From Methylococcaceae bacterium UBA7658 (GTDB lineage Bacteria > Pseudomonadota > Gammaproteobacteria > Methylococcales > Methylomonadaceae): DNA of 14,744 nucleotides. The position numbers and the translations under genes are program-made. Positions within the stretch are counted from its first letter, which is position 1. Each line of letters starts with the position of its first letter. Under the pieces are notes generated by a model. The model made no database searches. It had not been told where the DNA came from and saw only the letters and a list, made by a program, of their open reading frames with translations. Positions 5,868 to 13,519 of the stretch are shown here, in pieces. The stretch spans positions 107,856 to 122,599 of the forward strand of contig DLHW01000002.1 of the NCBI GenBank assembly GCA_002483425.1, given 5' to 3'.

Positions 5868-6926
5868 TTAAGTTTTAGTCAAACTAGGTGTCTGATTATG
5901 CTTATCTTTCCAGATATCTGAAATAAAATTAGCTAGGCTTTCAAGCTGTTCGTCAGAAAGATTACATTTTGTCTCGCATGGGTACTCCTTATAAGGAAAT
6001 AAGGTTTGTTTATTAGGAAAGTACTTGTTCCTTACCCATTCGTTTGATTCTTTAAACGCTTCATCGTAGCGTTCATATAAGTCTCTTGGCATGACATATT
6101 TTCCATCTGAAAAATGTTTTTCAAAATAATGGGTTAAATTTGCTCGTACGCTATTCGGTTTATTCTCGATAAATTTAGGCACGCTCTTATTAATTCGCCG
6201 CAATAGTTCTATGCCCGTTATGGATAGGCTCTCGTTTTTATTGTCCGGAATAATGTAATCACGGTGGTCCGCGATGCCGATTACATCGGTAAAATCGCTA
6301 ATGATCGAGCCGTTCTTAAACTCATCCTGATGAAAAATGCGAGGTATCACAGCCGAATCGCCAAAAACCGCGCTATATTTCTCCAAAGTATTTTGATGGT
6401 GGCAAACATTCCGGTAATAAAAATCTGTCGGCGGCGGCGGCAGGCAATCCACGCTACCGCCCTTGATGGCTGTTGAATATAGCGAATTAGCAATTTCCGG
6501 CGGATTACGCAAGTAAACAACAACAGAGATATCCGTTAATCCCAATTGATTGAGAACTTCTTTTAAGCGCTGGATGTCTTCAATTTTTCTAAGTCTTGAT
6601 TGAATATGCTCGGATGAAAATACGACTGTGTTTATGCCTGAACCGGACGGCTTGAAATAAGCATTAAGTTCTTTGCTGAGTTGGTTAAACACGTTGTCTT
6701 GATGCAGCTTAAGATCATCGCTAGTTATTATACCTAAGGTTTTAGTTAAATCATCCCGGCTATTACAATTATAAGCTAATAACGGTACTAACCGGTTGTT
6801 AATGGGTCCGGCGCTTTTAGTATACAAATAGCCTTGGCTTAATAAGTTTTCCCGGTTTAAATTCAGAAAATTTTGCAGTGTTGTGGTTGCTGTTTTTTCA
6901 GTACCGATGTGTAAAAAACATTTCAT
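5868..6926 (-). CDS. Sulfotransferase family protein (PAPS-dependent)
   Basis: The 352-residue product starts MKCFLHIGTEKTATTTLQ, a P-loop-like 5'-phosphosulfate binding motif (about residues 6-18). VFSSEHIQSRL follows (about 102-112), the SSE-type motif common in bacterial sulfotransferases. VVVYLRNPPEIANSLY (about 135-150) gives an Arg/Ser pair (R140, S148) in the 3'-phosphate binding position. The family moves a sulfuryl group from PAPS to a hydroxyl, often on a carbohydrate. There is no signal peptide, so action would be cytoplasmic. It lies upstream of the kps operon on the same strand but 375 bases away, so sulfation of the exported polymer is only an inference. No obvious Shine-Dalgarno precedes the ATG. 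The acceptor is unknown. Confidence 0.75.
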   Translation of the reverse strand: MKCFLHIGTEKTATTTLQNFLNLNRENLLSQGYLYTKSAGPINNRLVPLLAYNCNSRDDLTKTLGIITSDDLKLHQDNVFNQLSKELNAYFKPSGSGINTVVFSSEHIQSRLRKIEDIQRLKEVLNQLGLTDISVVVYLRNPPEIANSLYSTAIKGGSVDCLPPPPTDFYYRNVCHHQNTLEKYSAVFGDSAVIPRIFHQDEFKNGSIISDFTDVIGIADHRDYIIPDNKNESLSITGIELLRRINKSVPKFIENKPNSVRANLTHYFEKHFSDGKYVMPRDLYERYDEAFKESNEWVRNKYFPNKQTLFPYKEYPCETKCNLSDEQLESLANFISDIWKDKHNQTPSLTKT

Positions 6927-7237
6927 CGACGGTTGATTGTTAGTATTTTATAGTCTTAGTTACGCCCCTAGCCGATACCTTTTTATTGGCTCCGGCGTAG
7001 AAGTTTTCCCTACCGAGGCGTGTTAAATCCGGCCGGCAACACACTTTATAATGATGCTGTTTAATTATAGAAGAACCTGCCGGTAGTGACCAAAACTATT
7101 AGATAGTTTTTTTATAAAGAGGCATTGTTCAAATCAAGGCACTGAAGGTATGGTTTAAAATCAAAGATTATTAATGAACTCTATTGCCCGCTGTTGTTAT
7201 TTTTCGGCTATCTTGCAACAAGTTAGGGTCGAGTTTT
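6927..7237. other. Intergenic region upstream of the sulfotransferase gene
   Basis: About 310 bases with no supportable gene. It contains a TATAAA-like box on the minus strand about 20 bases before the sulfotransferase ATG, a GTGTT/AACAC inverted repeat (7020-7024, 7038-7042) enclosing CCGGCCGG, and the weak terminator at 7092-7113. Confidence 0.4.
7092..7113. terminator. Weak terminator downstream of tlpA
   Basis: AAAACTAT (7092-7099) and ATAGTTTT (7103-7110) form a short AT-rich stem with a TAG loop. The T-run is seven long on the + strand and four on the minus strand. No + gene in the window needs it, so its likely user is the cutA-dsbD-tlpA transcript arriving on the minus strand, about 130 bases past its last stop. 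Confidence 0.4.
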
Positions 7238-7762
7238 TTAAAACAACGGCTTAACGATTTCCAGTAAATCCTCCCGGTCCAATTCGCCCATGTGAGATTT
7301 GACGACTTGGCCTTGGCGGTTAACAACAACGGTAAATGGAACGGTATTGAATACGTTGCCCAGCTCGTGGGCTATTTTAGCGCCTTCGTCTTGTGCGAGC
7401 AGGACAGGGTAGCTGATCTGGTTTTGAGCGAGGAAAGTTTTTACCGGGCCAGTTTCGTCGATGGCGATGCCGATAAATTGCAGTCCTTGTTGCGAATATT
7501 CGTTTTGCATAGCTTGAAATACCGGCATTTCTTTTAAACATGGCGGACACCAAGTGGCCCAGAAGTTAAGAACCAAGACTTTGCCTTGCCATTCTTTGAT
7601 GTTATGTTGCCGGCCGGCCGTATCATTCAGAATGATTTCGGGTAAGGGTTTGAAAGTGGATTTTCCGCTCAAACCCTCCGGCGCCGAAATAAGCCAGCGA
7701 ACGCTGAGTCCGCCGATGAAAGCGAGAGTTGCGACAGTAACCAATAATGAAGAGCGTTTCAT
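7238..7762 (-). CDS. TlpA/ResA-type thiol-disulfide oxidoreductase
   Basis: The 174-residue product has an N-terminal hydrophobic anchor or uncleaved signal (about 5-26) followed by a thioredoxin fold of the AhpC-TSA/redoxin class. The active site is WCPPC at 71-75 (C72, C75). The expected cis-proline is P142 in NTVPFTVVV, and NFWATWCPPCLKEMP is the standard TlpA/ResA signature. It would work in the periplasm as a reductant, for instance in cytochrome c maturation or another thiol pathway. Its ATG overlaps the dsbD stop (ATGA at 7762-7759), so it is translated with DsbD. DsbD is the most likely source of its electrons, since TlpA/ResA/CcmG proteins are known DsbD/CcdA clients. The specific client is not readable here. 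Confidence 0.88.
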   Translation of the reverse strand: MKRSSLLVTVATLAFIGGLSVRWLISAPEGLSGKSTFKPLPEIILNDTAGRQHNIKEWQGKVLVLNFWATWCPPCLKEMPVFQAMQNEYSQQGLQFIGIAIDETGPVKTFLAQNQISYPVLLAQDEGAKIAHELGNVFNTVPFTVVVNRQGQVVKSHMGELDREDLLEIVKPLF

Positions 7763-9978
7763 GATTTCACTTGGCTTAAGGTGTTGAGAAAAGTTTTGGC
7801 GTCTTGAAAGCCGACCACGCGTAAAGAGCGGTCATCCTCCAGGCTGCCGTTAAAGAATAAGATGGCGGGCGGACCGATTAAGTTGAATTTTGCCAATAAT
7901 GCTTTGTCATCGTCCGAGTTTTGCGTGACATCCGCTTGCAGAACCACAAAATTGGTCAACGATTGCTTAACTGCCGGGTCGGTAAACGTATAAGACTCCA
8001 TTTCTTTGCAGGAGATACACCAGTCCGCGTAAAAATCTAGCATGACTGGCCGGTTGCTGGCCTTGGCTTGCTCTATTTTAAGTTTCAATTCTTGTAATGA
8101 AGCAATCCGTTCGAACTGGATGCCGGTTGTTTTAGCACTGGCAATTCCGAACCCTTGTAACGGTTTTAATGGATTGTTATTGCCTATGCTAAAACCGATC
8201 AGCAGTAATAAACCGTAAGCTAACATTATGATGCCGACGCCTTTCCAGAGTTTGCGCCAGCCCGAACTGTGTTCCGGCAAAGGATCGATGGCGTTGAGGT
8301 AAATCGCTGGCAGAATCAATAATAAGGCCCAAAGCAGCATGGTGATTTCGGGCGGCAGAATCCTGGAGAGCATCCAGACCGACACAGCGAGCATAATGAC
8401 GCCGAATACGGATTTCGTGGCGTTCAGCCAGGATCCGGCTTTCGGCAATAATTTACCGGCCGAAGCGCCAACTAGCAATAAAGGCGTCCCCATGCCCATG
8501 CCCATCATGAATAAGGCGCTACCGCCTAAGAGGATGTCTCCGGTTTGGCCGATATAGATCAACGCGCCGATTAAGGGGGCGGCGACGCAAGGCCCGACGA
8601 TTAAAGACGATAAGGCGCCCATGATCGCAGCACCTGTCATGGAACCGTCCCGGTGTTTGTCGCTAGAGTTATGCAGTTTGGCGCGGATAAAATCGGGTAA
8701 ATCTAAATTATAAAAACCGAACATCGACAACGATAACAGGATGAAAACCGTACTAAACAGCCCGATAATCCAGGGCTGCTGGAAAGTTGCCTGCAAATTG
8801 CTGCCGAACAAAGCCGCCAATACGCCGAAGACGGTATAAGTCATTGCCGACGCAACCACGTAGCTTAACGACAATAAAAAGGCTCGTTTCGTGCCGATAT
8901 CATGGCCTTTACCGACAATGATTCCCGATAAGATGGGGATCATTGGAAAAATACAAGGTGTAAACGCCAGTAAAACACCGGCATTAAAGAAAATAAAAAG
9001 TTGCATTAGCAGCCCTTTATTTTGCAAATGCGCGGCAAATTGATCTTGCTCGGAAAGACGAGGCTGCGATTGGCTATCGGTCGCCGATACCGATAAGGTA
9101 ACGGCTTTGGGCAAGACGAGTTCCACTGATTTGGTCATCGGCGGATAACATACGCCGCGGTCGGCGCAGCCTTGGTAAGCCGCTGTCAAGGATATCTTAT
9201 GTTCTTGCAGGTCGCTGCGAAGCAAGGGGATATCCAGGCTGACCTCGCCATGAAAAATTTCGACGTGTCCAAAGGCTTCGTCTTCTTTAGGCGTTCCGTG
9301 CGGGAGCTCGTAAGCCCCAATTTTCACCTTATCCGCTTCAATGAGTTCGAGTTTAAATTTTTCCCGGTAAAGATAGTAGCCTTCCGCCGCCAGCCAACTG
9401 ACGTGAAGGGTATTCGGGTCTTTAATATCGGCAGTGAACTGAAACGCTTGCTCGGGGGGTAATAACTCGTCCTGTTTTAGATTGGTTTTTAAGCCGGACA
9501 AGCCTTTCACAAGGTTATCGAGCGGCGAAACATTTGCGGAAACAAAAGATGCAACAGGTGGCAATTGAACGTTAAAGGTTTTGGTCTGCGGCGGATAACA
9601 TACGCCGATGTCGGCGCAGCCCTGATAACGAATCGCCAACGTCGCGGAAGTCAAGTCATTGTTGACATTGACCGGAAGATTAATCTTGAGTGCTTTCCGG
9701 TAATGTTCGATATCGCCTAATAGTTCGTCATGTTTTATTTTGCCGGCCGGAAACACCGGATTGCCTAATTTGATGTCAGGCGATGCAAATTCGAAACGCA
9801 TGTTTTTCCGGTATAAGCTGTAACCTTCGGCAATCGACCAATTTACCTTGATTTCAGTGCGGCTGCCTGCTTGAGCGATGGCTTGAAATGCCTGATCGGG
9901 CGGTAACAAACTGCCGGCGTCAACGGCAGAGGCTATTGGGCTGAATAGGGCCAGCAGAAAAAGAAAAATGATGTTCAT
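7759..9978 (-). CDS. dsbD: Thiol:disulfide interchange protein DsbD with two tandem alpha domains
   Basis: The 739-residue product is longer than E. coli DsbD (about 565). It has a signal peptide (about 1-18). Alpha domain 1 spans about 20-140 with YQGCADIGVCYPP (C121, C127), and alpha domain 2 about 170-290 with YQGCADRGVCYPP (C271, C277). A membrane beta domain follows at about 322-600, with C342 in LAFTPCIFPMIP and C464 in IVGPCVAAPL. The thioredoxin-like gamma domain has DWCISC (C654, C657). It would relay electrons from cytoplasmic thioredoxin through beta and gamma to alpha, and so to periplasmic proteins. All redox cysteines are present, including both alpha pairs. The extra alpha domain explains the extra length. 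The gene overlaps cutA upstream and tlpA downstream by 4 bases each. Confidence 0.95.
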   Translation of the reverse strand: MNIIFLFLLALFSPIASAVDAGSLLPPDQAFQAIAQAGSRTEIKVNWSIAEGYSLYRKNMRFEFASPDIKLGNPVFPAGKIKHDELLGDIEHYRKALKINLPVNVNNDLTSATLAIRYQGCADIGVCYPPQTKTFNVQLPPVASFVSANVSPLDNLVKGLSGLKTNLKQDELLPPEQAFQFTADIKDPNTLHVSWLAAEGYYLYREKFKLELIEADKVKIGAYELPHGTPKEDEAFGHVEIFHGEVSLDIPLLRSDLQEHKISLTAAYQGCADRGVCYPPMTKSVELVLPKAVTLSVSATDSQSQPRLSEQDQFAAHLQNKGLLMQLFIFFNAGVLLAFTPCIFPMIPILSGIIVGKGHDIGTKRAFLLSLSYVVASAMTYTVFGVLAALFGSNLQATFQQPWIIGLFSTVFILLSLSMFGFYNLDLPDFIRAKLHNSSDKHRDGSMTGAAIMGALSSLIVGPCVAAPLIGALIYIGQTGDILLGGSALFMMGMGMGTPLLLVGASAGKLLPKAGSWLNATKSVFGVIMLAVSVWMLSRILPPEITMLLWALLLILPAIYLNAIDPLPEHSSGWRKLWKGVGIIMLAYGLLLLIGFSIGNNNPLKPLQGFGIASAKTTGIQFERIASLQELKLKIEQAKASNRPVMLDFYADWCISCKEMESYTFTDPAVKQSLTNFVVLQADVTQNSDDDKALLAKFNLIGPPAILFFNGSLEDDRSLRVVGFQDAKTFLNTLSQVKS
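9141..9621 (-). repeat. Tandem duplication inside dsbD (two alpha-domain copies)
   Basis: The DNA around the two YQGCAD-GVCYPP motifs is almost identical over about 31 bases (9141-9171 and 9591-9621), differing at two positions. The copies are exactly 450 bases (150 codons) apart. Protein similarity extends across both alpha domains (LLPPDQAFQ/LLPPEQAFQ, AEGYSLYRK/AEGYYLYRE), while DNA identity elsewhere has decayed. This fits an internal duplication of the whole alpha domain with the motif region held by selection or conversion. Confidence 0.85.
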
Positions 9979-10292
9979 TCGTGACCTGTATTTATCCAGT
10001 TAATGTACTCAGATAAGCCGTGTTCTATTGGAAAAGCGATAATTTCGGGAATTTCGTAAGGGTGATGGTTACGGATAGCGGTTTCAATCGCCGGGTAGTT
10101 AGACGCCGGCGCTTTGATAATCAGCAATAGCTCTCGGACGGATTCGACGGCGCCCTTCCATCGATAAATCGATCTGATTTCCGGCAAGATATTCACGCAC
10201 GCAGCCAGTTTGCTTTCGATGAGCAAACGGGCTATTTTTTCAGAAGATGCTTGGTCTGGGCAGGTGCAAAGCGTGATAAGAAGTGATGCCAT
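9975..10292 (-). CDS. cutA: Divalent-cation tolerance protein CutA
   Basis: The 105-residue product matches the small trimeric CutA1 family over its whole length: LITLCTCPDQASSEKIARLL, then KLAACVNILP, the YRWKG segment, and HHPYEIPEI with a terminal WI. C9, C11 and C32 include the cysteine usually linked to copper binding. CutA is cytoplasmic. Its role is poorly defined but is associated with copper and divalent-cation tolerance. It is first in the cutA-dsbD-tlpA operon and its stop overlaps the dsbD start (ATGA). The ATG at 10292 is divergent from fxsA across about 110 bases. In E. coli cutA also sits directly upstream of dsbD, which supports the call. Confidence 0.93.
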   Translation of the reverse strand: MASLLITLCTCPDQASSEKIARLLIESKLAACVNILPEIRSIYRWKGAVESVRELLLIIKAPASNYPAIETAIRNHHPYEIPEIIAFPIEHGLSEYINWINTGHE

Positions 10293-10302
10293 TGAAAGAA
10301 GT

Positions 10303-10404
10303 ATGAGCGGCGGACCGGAAAAGGTATTAATCGAATTTGTGCTAGGTAATACAGAGAATAAGCCCTATATTGTAACAATAACTTTGAGTGTAAGAGAGAT
10401 ATGA
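10303..10404 (+). CDS. Possible 33-residue leader ORF coupled to fxsA
   Basis: An ATG at 10303 preceded by GAAAGAAG opens a 33-codon frame (starts MSGGPEKVLIEFV, ends TLSVREI). Its TGA at 10402-10404 overlaps the fxsA ATG at 10401-10403 as ATGA, the usual sign of translational coupling. It fills almost all of the cutA-fxsA intergenic region. The frame is also open upstream, antisense to cutA. No family is recognised, and the overlap could be accidental. Confidence 0.3.
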   Translation: MSGGPEKVLIEFVLGNTENKPYIVTITLSVREI

Positions 10405-10835
10405 AAAGTTTCCAAAGTATTTTTTTTCTGGTGTTGATTATTCCTTTTGTTGAAATTTATCTGCTGCTTAAAGTTGGCGGCCTGATCGGAGCGTTGCCAA
10501 CCATTTTTATGGTGGTTTTTACCGCTGTATTAGGCGCGTGGTTGCTCCGGCAACAGGGGTTTGCAACATTACAAAGGTTTCGCGCCAGCCTCGCGCAAGG
10601 CGAGATTCCTGCATACGAAATCGTTGAAGGGCCGATTATACTCGTTGGCGGGGCATTATTGCTAACACCGGGTTTTATTACCGATATGCTCGGGTTTGTG
10701 TGTTTGATTCCTCAACTAAGGCGAAAAATCGCTCGTTACGTTATCGAAAATCAAATGATTCAAGGCAACGTTTTTACTCAGCGAAGCTTCAGAGATAAGG
10801 ACGTCTTAGAAGGGGATTTCCGGAAGGAAGATTGA
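10401..10835 (+). CDS. fxsA: FxsA family membrane protein
   Basis: The 144-residue membrane protein has an N-terminal hydrophobic segment (FFLVLIIPFVEIYLLLKVGG), a second (LPTIFMVVFTAVLGAWLLRQQG) and a later hairpin-like pair with LTPGFITDMLGF, the FxsA signature. An Arg-rich soluble tail (QLRRKIARYV) follows. E. coli FxsA is named for suppressing F exclusion of phage T7; its cellular role is unclear. GAGAG lies close upstream of the ATG. The gene is divergent from cutA and convergent with the DUF2892 gene. In E. coli fxsA lies near cutA-dsbD and next to groESL; groESL is absent here. Confidence 0.9.
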   Translation: MKSFQSIFFLVLIIPFVEIYLLLKVGGLIGALPTIFMVVFTAVLGAWLLRQQGFATLQRFRASLAQGEIPAYEIVEGPIILVGGALLLTPGFITDMLGFVCLIPQLRRKIARYVIENQMIQGNVFTQRSFRDKDVLEGDFRKED

Positions 10836-10846
10836 GCTAGGTCCTT

Positions 10847-10870
10847 AAAACTACGTCCTTGTAGTTTTAT
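10847..10870. terminator. Bidirectional terminator between fxsA and the DUF2892 gene
   Basis: AAAACTAC (10847-10854) and GTAGTTTT (10861-10868) form a perfect 8-bp stem with a 6-nt loop. A-rich and T-rich arms occur on both strands, so one element can serve both convergent genes. It is 12 bases past the fxsA stop and 24 bases past the other gene's stop. Confidence 0.75.
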
Positions 10871-10893
10871 TAAAATAAGCTACTTGCCAGTAT

Positions 10894-11112
10894 TTAGCTG
10901 GGAGTTAACGTGCTTTTATTAAGACCGGAATAAACCGGGCACCAGCCTGAATAGCCGGTCGCAACCATAATTAACCCAACGAGTAACAATAAGATTTGTG
11001 CGGTAAAGATTGAGATTACTAAAAGCGCCGCGCCGCCGTACAAACGGTATTTTTTTTCTTTTTCGCCTACATTGTGTTCGAATTTCATCATGCGTTTAAA
11101 ATCAAAACTCAT
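10894..11112 (-). CDS. Small DUF2892 (YgaP-like transmembrane) protein
   Basis: The 72-residue product has a charged N-terminus (FDFKRMMKFEHNVGEKEKKYR) followed by two adjoining hydrophobic segments (YGGAALLVISIFTAQ and ILLLLVGLIMVATGY). It then has SGWCPVYSGLN, the Trp-Cys-Pro motif typical of DUF2892, the membrane module attached to the YgaP rhodanese. The rhodanese is absent here; stand-alone forms are common. AGGAG lies 8 bases before the ATG, a strong ribosome site that fixes the start. It is transcribed divergently from uvrD. Function is unknown beyond a small inner-membrane protein with one conserved cysteine. Confidence 0.85.
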   Translation of the reverse strand: MSFDFKRMMKFEHNVGEKEKKYRLYGGAALLVISIFTAQILLLLVGLIMVATGYSGWCPVYSGLNKSTLTPS

Positions 11113-11206
11113 CTTCGTTTCTCCTCTTGGCCTATTTGTTATTATGATATAGAGCGATTGTTATTCTGTCGCCAGAACTTTACGAAATATACACAGCTTC
11201 AAAAAA

Positions 11207-11218
11207 AGTGCAAGCACT
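11207..11218 (+). promoter_or_regulatory. Inverted repeat in the uvrD ribosome-binding position
   Basis: AGTGC (11207-11211) and GCACT (11214-11218) flank AA, ending 3 bases before the uvrD ATG. No Shine-Dalgarno is seen there. No LexA-type CTG-N10-CAG box was found between the two divergent genes. The element could be an operator or chance. Confidence 0.25.
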
Positions 11219-11221
11219 ATC

Positions 11222-13390
11222 ATGGATATTACCCGAATCATCTATCCATTAAACGACCCCCAGCGTTTAGCCGTGACCGCTCCGGACCGGGCCTTATTGG
11301 TGCTTGCCGGCGCCGGTAGCGGGAAAACCAGAGTGCTGGTACACCGTATTGCATGGCAAATACAAGTTGGCGGACTTTCGCCGCACAGTATTTTGGCGGT
11401 TACTTTTACCAATAAGGCGGCGCGGGAAATGCGCAACCGTATCGAGGATCTGCTGGGTTTGTCAACTCATACCATGTGGATCGGCACTTTTCACGGGTTA
11501 GCTCATCGTCTACTGAGGCGTCACGCCAAAGAAGCTAAATTGCCGGAAACGTTCCAAGTGATGGATTCCGCCGACCAGCTGCGGGTCATTAAACGGCTGG
11601 CCGGCGCCCTGAATCTCGATGAAGGCAAGTGGCCGCCCAAACAAATCCAATGGTATATCAATGCCCAGAAAGATGAAGGTAAGCGGGCGCGGCATCAACT
11701 GGAAACCGGCGATTTTTTTCAACGGCAAATGCTGGCGGTTTATAAGGCTTACGAAGAGCTTTGCGACCGGAGCGGACTGGTCGATTTTGCCGAATTACTG
11801 CTGCGCGCGCACGAATTATTACGGGATAATTCCGATTTGCTCGCATTTTACCAGCGCCGGTTTTTGCAAGTGCATGTGGATGAGTTTCAGGACACCAACA
11901 CCATTCAGTATGCATGGTTACGGCTCTTAACCGAAGGCAAAGATAATTTATTTGTGGTGGGCGATGACGATCAGTCGATCTACGGCTGGCGCGGCGCAAG
12001 AATGGAGAATATCTTTAGTTTTCAGAAACATTACCCGAATCATCAGGTAATTAAACTGGAACAGAACTACCGTTCGACCGGTAATATTTTGAATGCCGCT
12101 AACAAAGTCATCAGCATGAACGAAGCTCGTATGGGCAAAGAATTGTGGACAGACGCAGGCGAAGGAGAGTTAATTTCGCTGTACGCCGCTTTCAACGAAT
12201 TGGATGAAGCTTATTTCGTGGTGGATAGGATCAAAGCTTGGGTCAATGAGGGCGGTTCTCGTAACGATGTTGCGATTTTGTACCGGTCTAATGCCCAATC
12301 CCGGCTGTTTGAAGAAAAATTGATGGCAACCGGAACGCCTTACCGGGTATACGGTGGCTTACGGTTTTTTGAACGGGCGGAAATTAAAAACGCCCTAGCT
12401 TATTTGCGGCTGCTGGCGAACCGTCATGACGATCCTTCATTTGAACGAGTGGTTAATACGCCTGCGCGAGGATTGGGGGCGAAAGCCGTAGATGATATCA
12501 GGCTGATCGCCAAGGACCGGGAAATCTCGTTATGGTCGGCGTCGTTAGAATTGATTGAGCTCAATCGTTTAGGCCCGCGCAGTAAACATGCGCTGACCGG
12601 GTTTTTGCAGTTAATAGACAATTTAGCGTCGCAAACGGAAGAGCTAGCCTTGTTCGAAAAAGTCCAGTTAGTGAATGAGCATAGCGGACTGGCAGCTCTT
12701 TATAAAACCGAAAAAGGCGATCGCGGCGAAGAAAAGCTGGAAAACCTGGAAGAGTTGGTCAACGCCGCCCGCCTTTTCGATGCCGAGCAAGACAATGAAG
12801 CTTTTCTGAGCGAGTTGGATTTATTTCTTGCTCATGCCGCCTTGGAAGCCGGGGAAATGCAAGGTGATGAATTCGACGATTGTGTCCAACTGATGACCTT
12901 ACATTCCGCCAAAGGCTTGGAATTCAAGTTGGTGTTTTTGGCGGGGATGGAGGAGGGCCTGTTCCCTTCGCAGCAGTCGTCGGACGATATTGCCAGATTA
13001 GAAGAAGAGAGGCGGCTTTGTTATGTCGGGATGACTCGCGCCATGAAACAATTGTATTTGACCTACGCTGAATCCAGACGGATTTACGGCAAGGAGAGCT
13101 ATTCCAGGCCGTCGCGTTTTTTGCGGGAAATCCCGGTGGAACTCATCCAAGAAGTCAGGATGCGCGGCCATATCAACAGGCCGCTTGCTATAGAAAAGCC
13201 AAAAATAGCAATGGGTTCAGCCAACGAACGGCGATTTAAGCTCGGCCAGCGCGTTGGCCATACCAAGTTTGGCGAAGGCGTGATCTTGCAACTTGAAGGT
13301 GAAGGCGCACAAGAACGGGCGCAAATCAATTTCAAGCAAGCGGGGGTGAAATGGTTGATGTTGAATTTTGCTCAGTTGGAAGCTTTGTAA
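11222..13390 (+). CDS. uvrD: DNA helicase II (UvrD)
   Basis: The 722-residue product matches E. coli UvrD in length. Visible motifs are the Q motif LNDPQRLAV (10-18), Walker A AGAGSGKT (29-36), TFTNKAAREM (61-70), IGTFHGLAHRLLRR, Walker B VDEFQDTN (219-226), and VVGDDDQSIYGWRGA (245-259). Further on are QNYRST, LMTLHSAKGLEF, GMEEGLFPS and CYVGMTRAMKQLYL. The C-terminal RNA-polymerase-binding, Tudor-like part is present (FKLGQRVGHTKFGEGVI). It is a 3'-5' superfamily 1 helicase for mismatch and nucleotide-excision repair. RepA/Rep and PcrA are relatives; the C-terminal module and LNDPQ start favour UvrD. No Shine-Dalgarno is evident before the ATG. Confidence 0.95.
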   Translation: MDITRIIYPLNDPQRLAVTAPDRALLVLAGAGSGKTRVLVHRIAWQIQVGGLSPHSILAVTFTNKAAREMRNRIEDLLGLSTHTMWIGTFHGLAHRLLRRHAKEAKLPETFQVMDSADQLRVIKRLAGALNLDEGKWPPKQIQWYINAQKDEGKRARHQLETGDFFQRQMLAVYKAYEELCDRSGLVDFAELLLRAHELLRDNSDLLAFYQRRFLQVHVDEFQDTNTIQYAWLRLLTEGKDNLFVVGDDDQSIYGWRGARMENIFSFQKHYPNHQVIKLEQNYRSTGNILNAANKVISMNEARMGKELWTDAGEGELISLYAAFNELDEAYFVVDRIKAWVNEGGSRNDVAILYRSNAQSRLFEEKLMATGTPYRVYGGLRFFERAEIKNALAYLRLLANRHDDPSFERVVNTPARGLGAKAVDDIRLIAKDREISLWSASLELIELNRLGPRSKHALTGFLQLIDNLASQTEELALFEKVQLVNEHSGLAALYKTEKGDRGEEKLENLEELVNAARLFDAEQDNEAFLSELDLFLAHAALEAGEMQGDEFDDCVQLMTLHSAKGLEFKLVFLAGMEEGLFPSQQSSDDIARLEEERRLCYVGMTRAMKQLYLTYAESRRIYGKESYSRPSRFLREIPVELIQEVRMRGHINRPLAIEKPKIAMGSANERRFKLGQRVGHTKFGEGVILQLEGEGAQERAQINFKQAGVKWLMLNFAQLEAL

Positions 13391-13393
13391 ACA

Positions 13394-13428
13394 TTAATAC
13401 AGATTTGAAAGGGTTTCAGTTGTATTAA
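13394..13428 (+). other. Hairpin after uvrD
   Basis: TTAATACA (13394-13401) and TGTATTAA (13421-13428) are exact inverted repeats, and GAAA/TTTC can pair inside. It starts 3 bases after the uvrD stop but is followed by AGTAGG, not a T-run. It is either a factor-dependent terminator, a 3'-end stabiliser, or a pause site. Confidence 0.4.
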
Positions 13429-13491
13429 AGTAGGCTAGCCGGAAATGTAACGTAAGTTTAAAAACAGTATTATTTAAACAATGTAATTAGT

Positions 13492-13519
13492 TTGACTGCC
13501 AGGTAAAAGTTTGTTAAAT
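13492..13519 (+). promoter_or_regulatory. Candidate promoter of the LuxR-type gene
   Basis: TTGACT (13492-13497) matches five of six -35 bases. TTAAAT (13514-13519) matches four of six -10 bases at a 16-base spacing. A start site would fall on the palindrome at 13519-13535, giving a leader of about 50 bases. Confidence 0.4.

Noticed and set aside
11304..11999. Several open frames of 65-113 codons on both strands inside uvrD
   Set aside because: They are antisense or out-of-phase shadows of a well-supported helicase gene.
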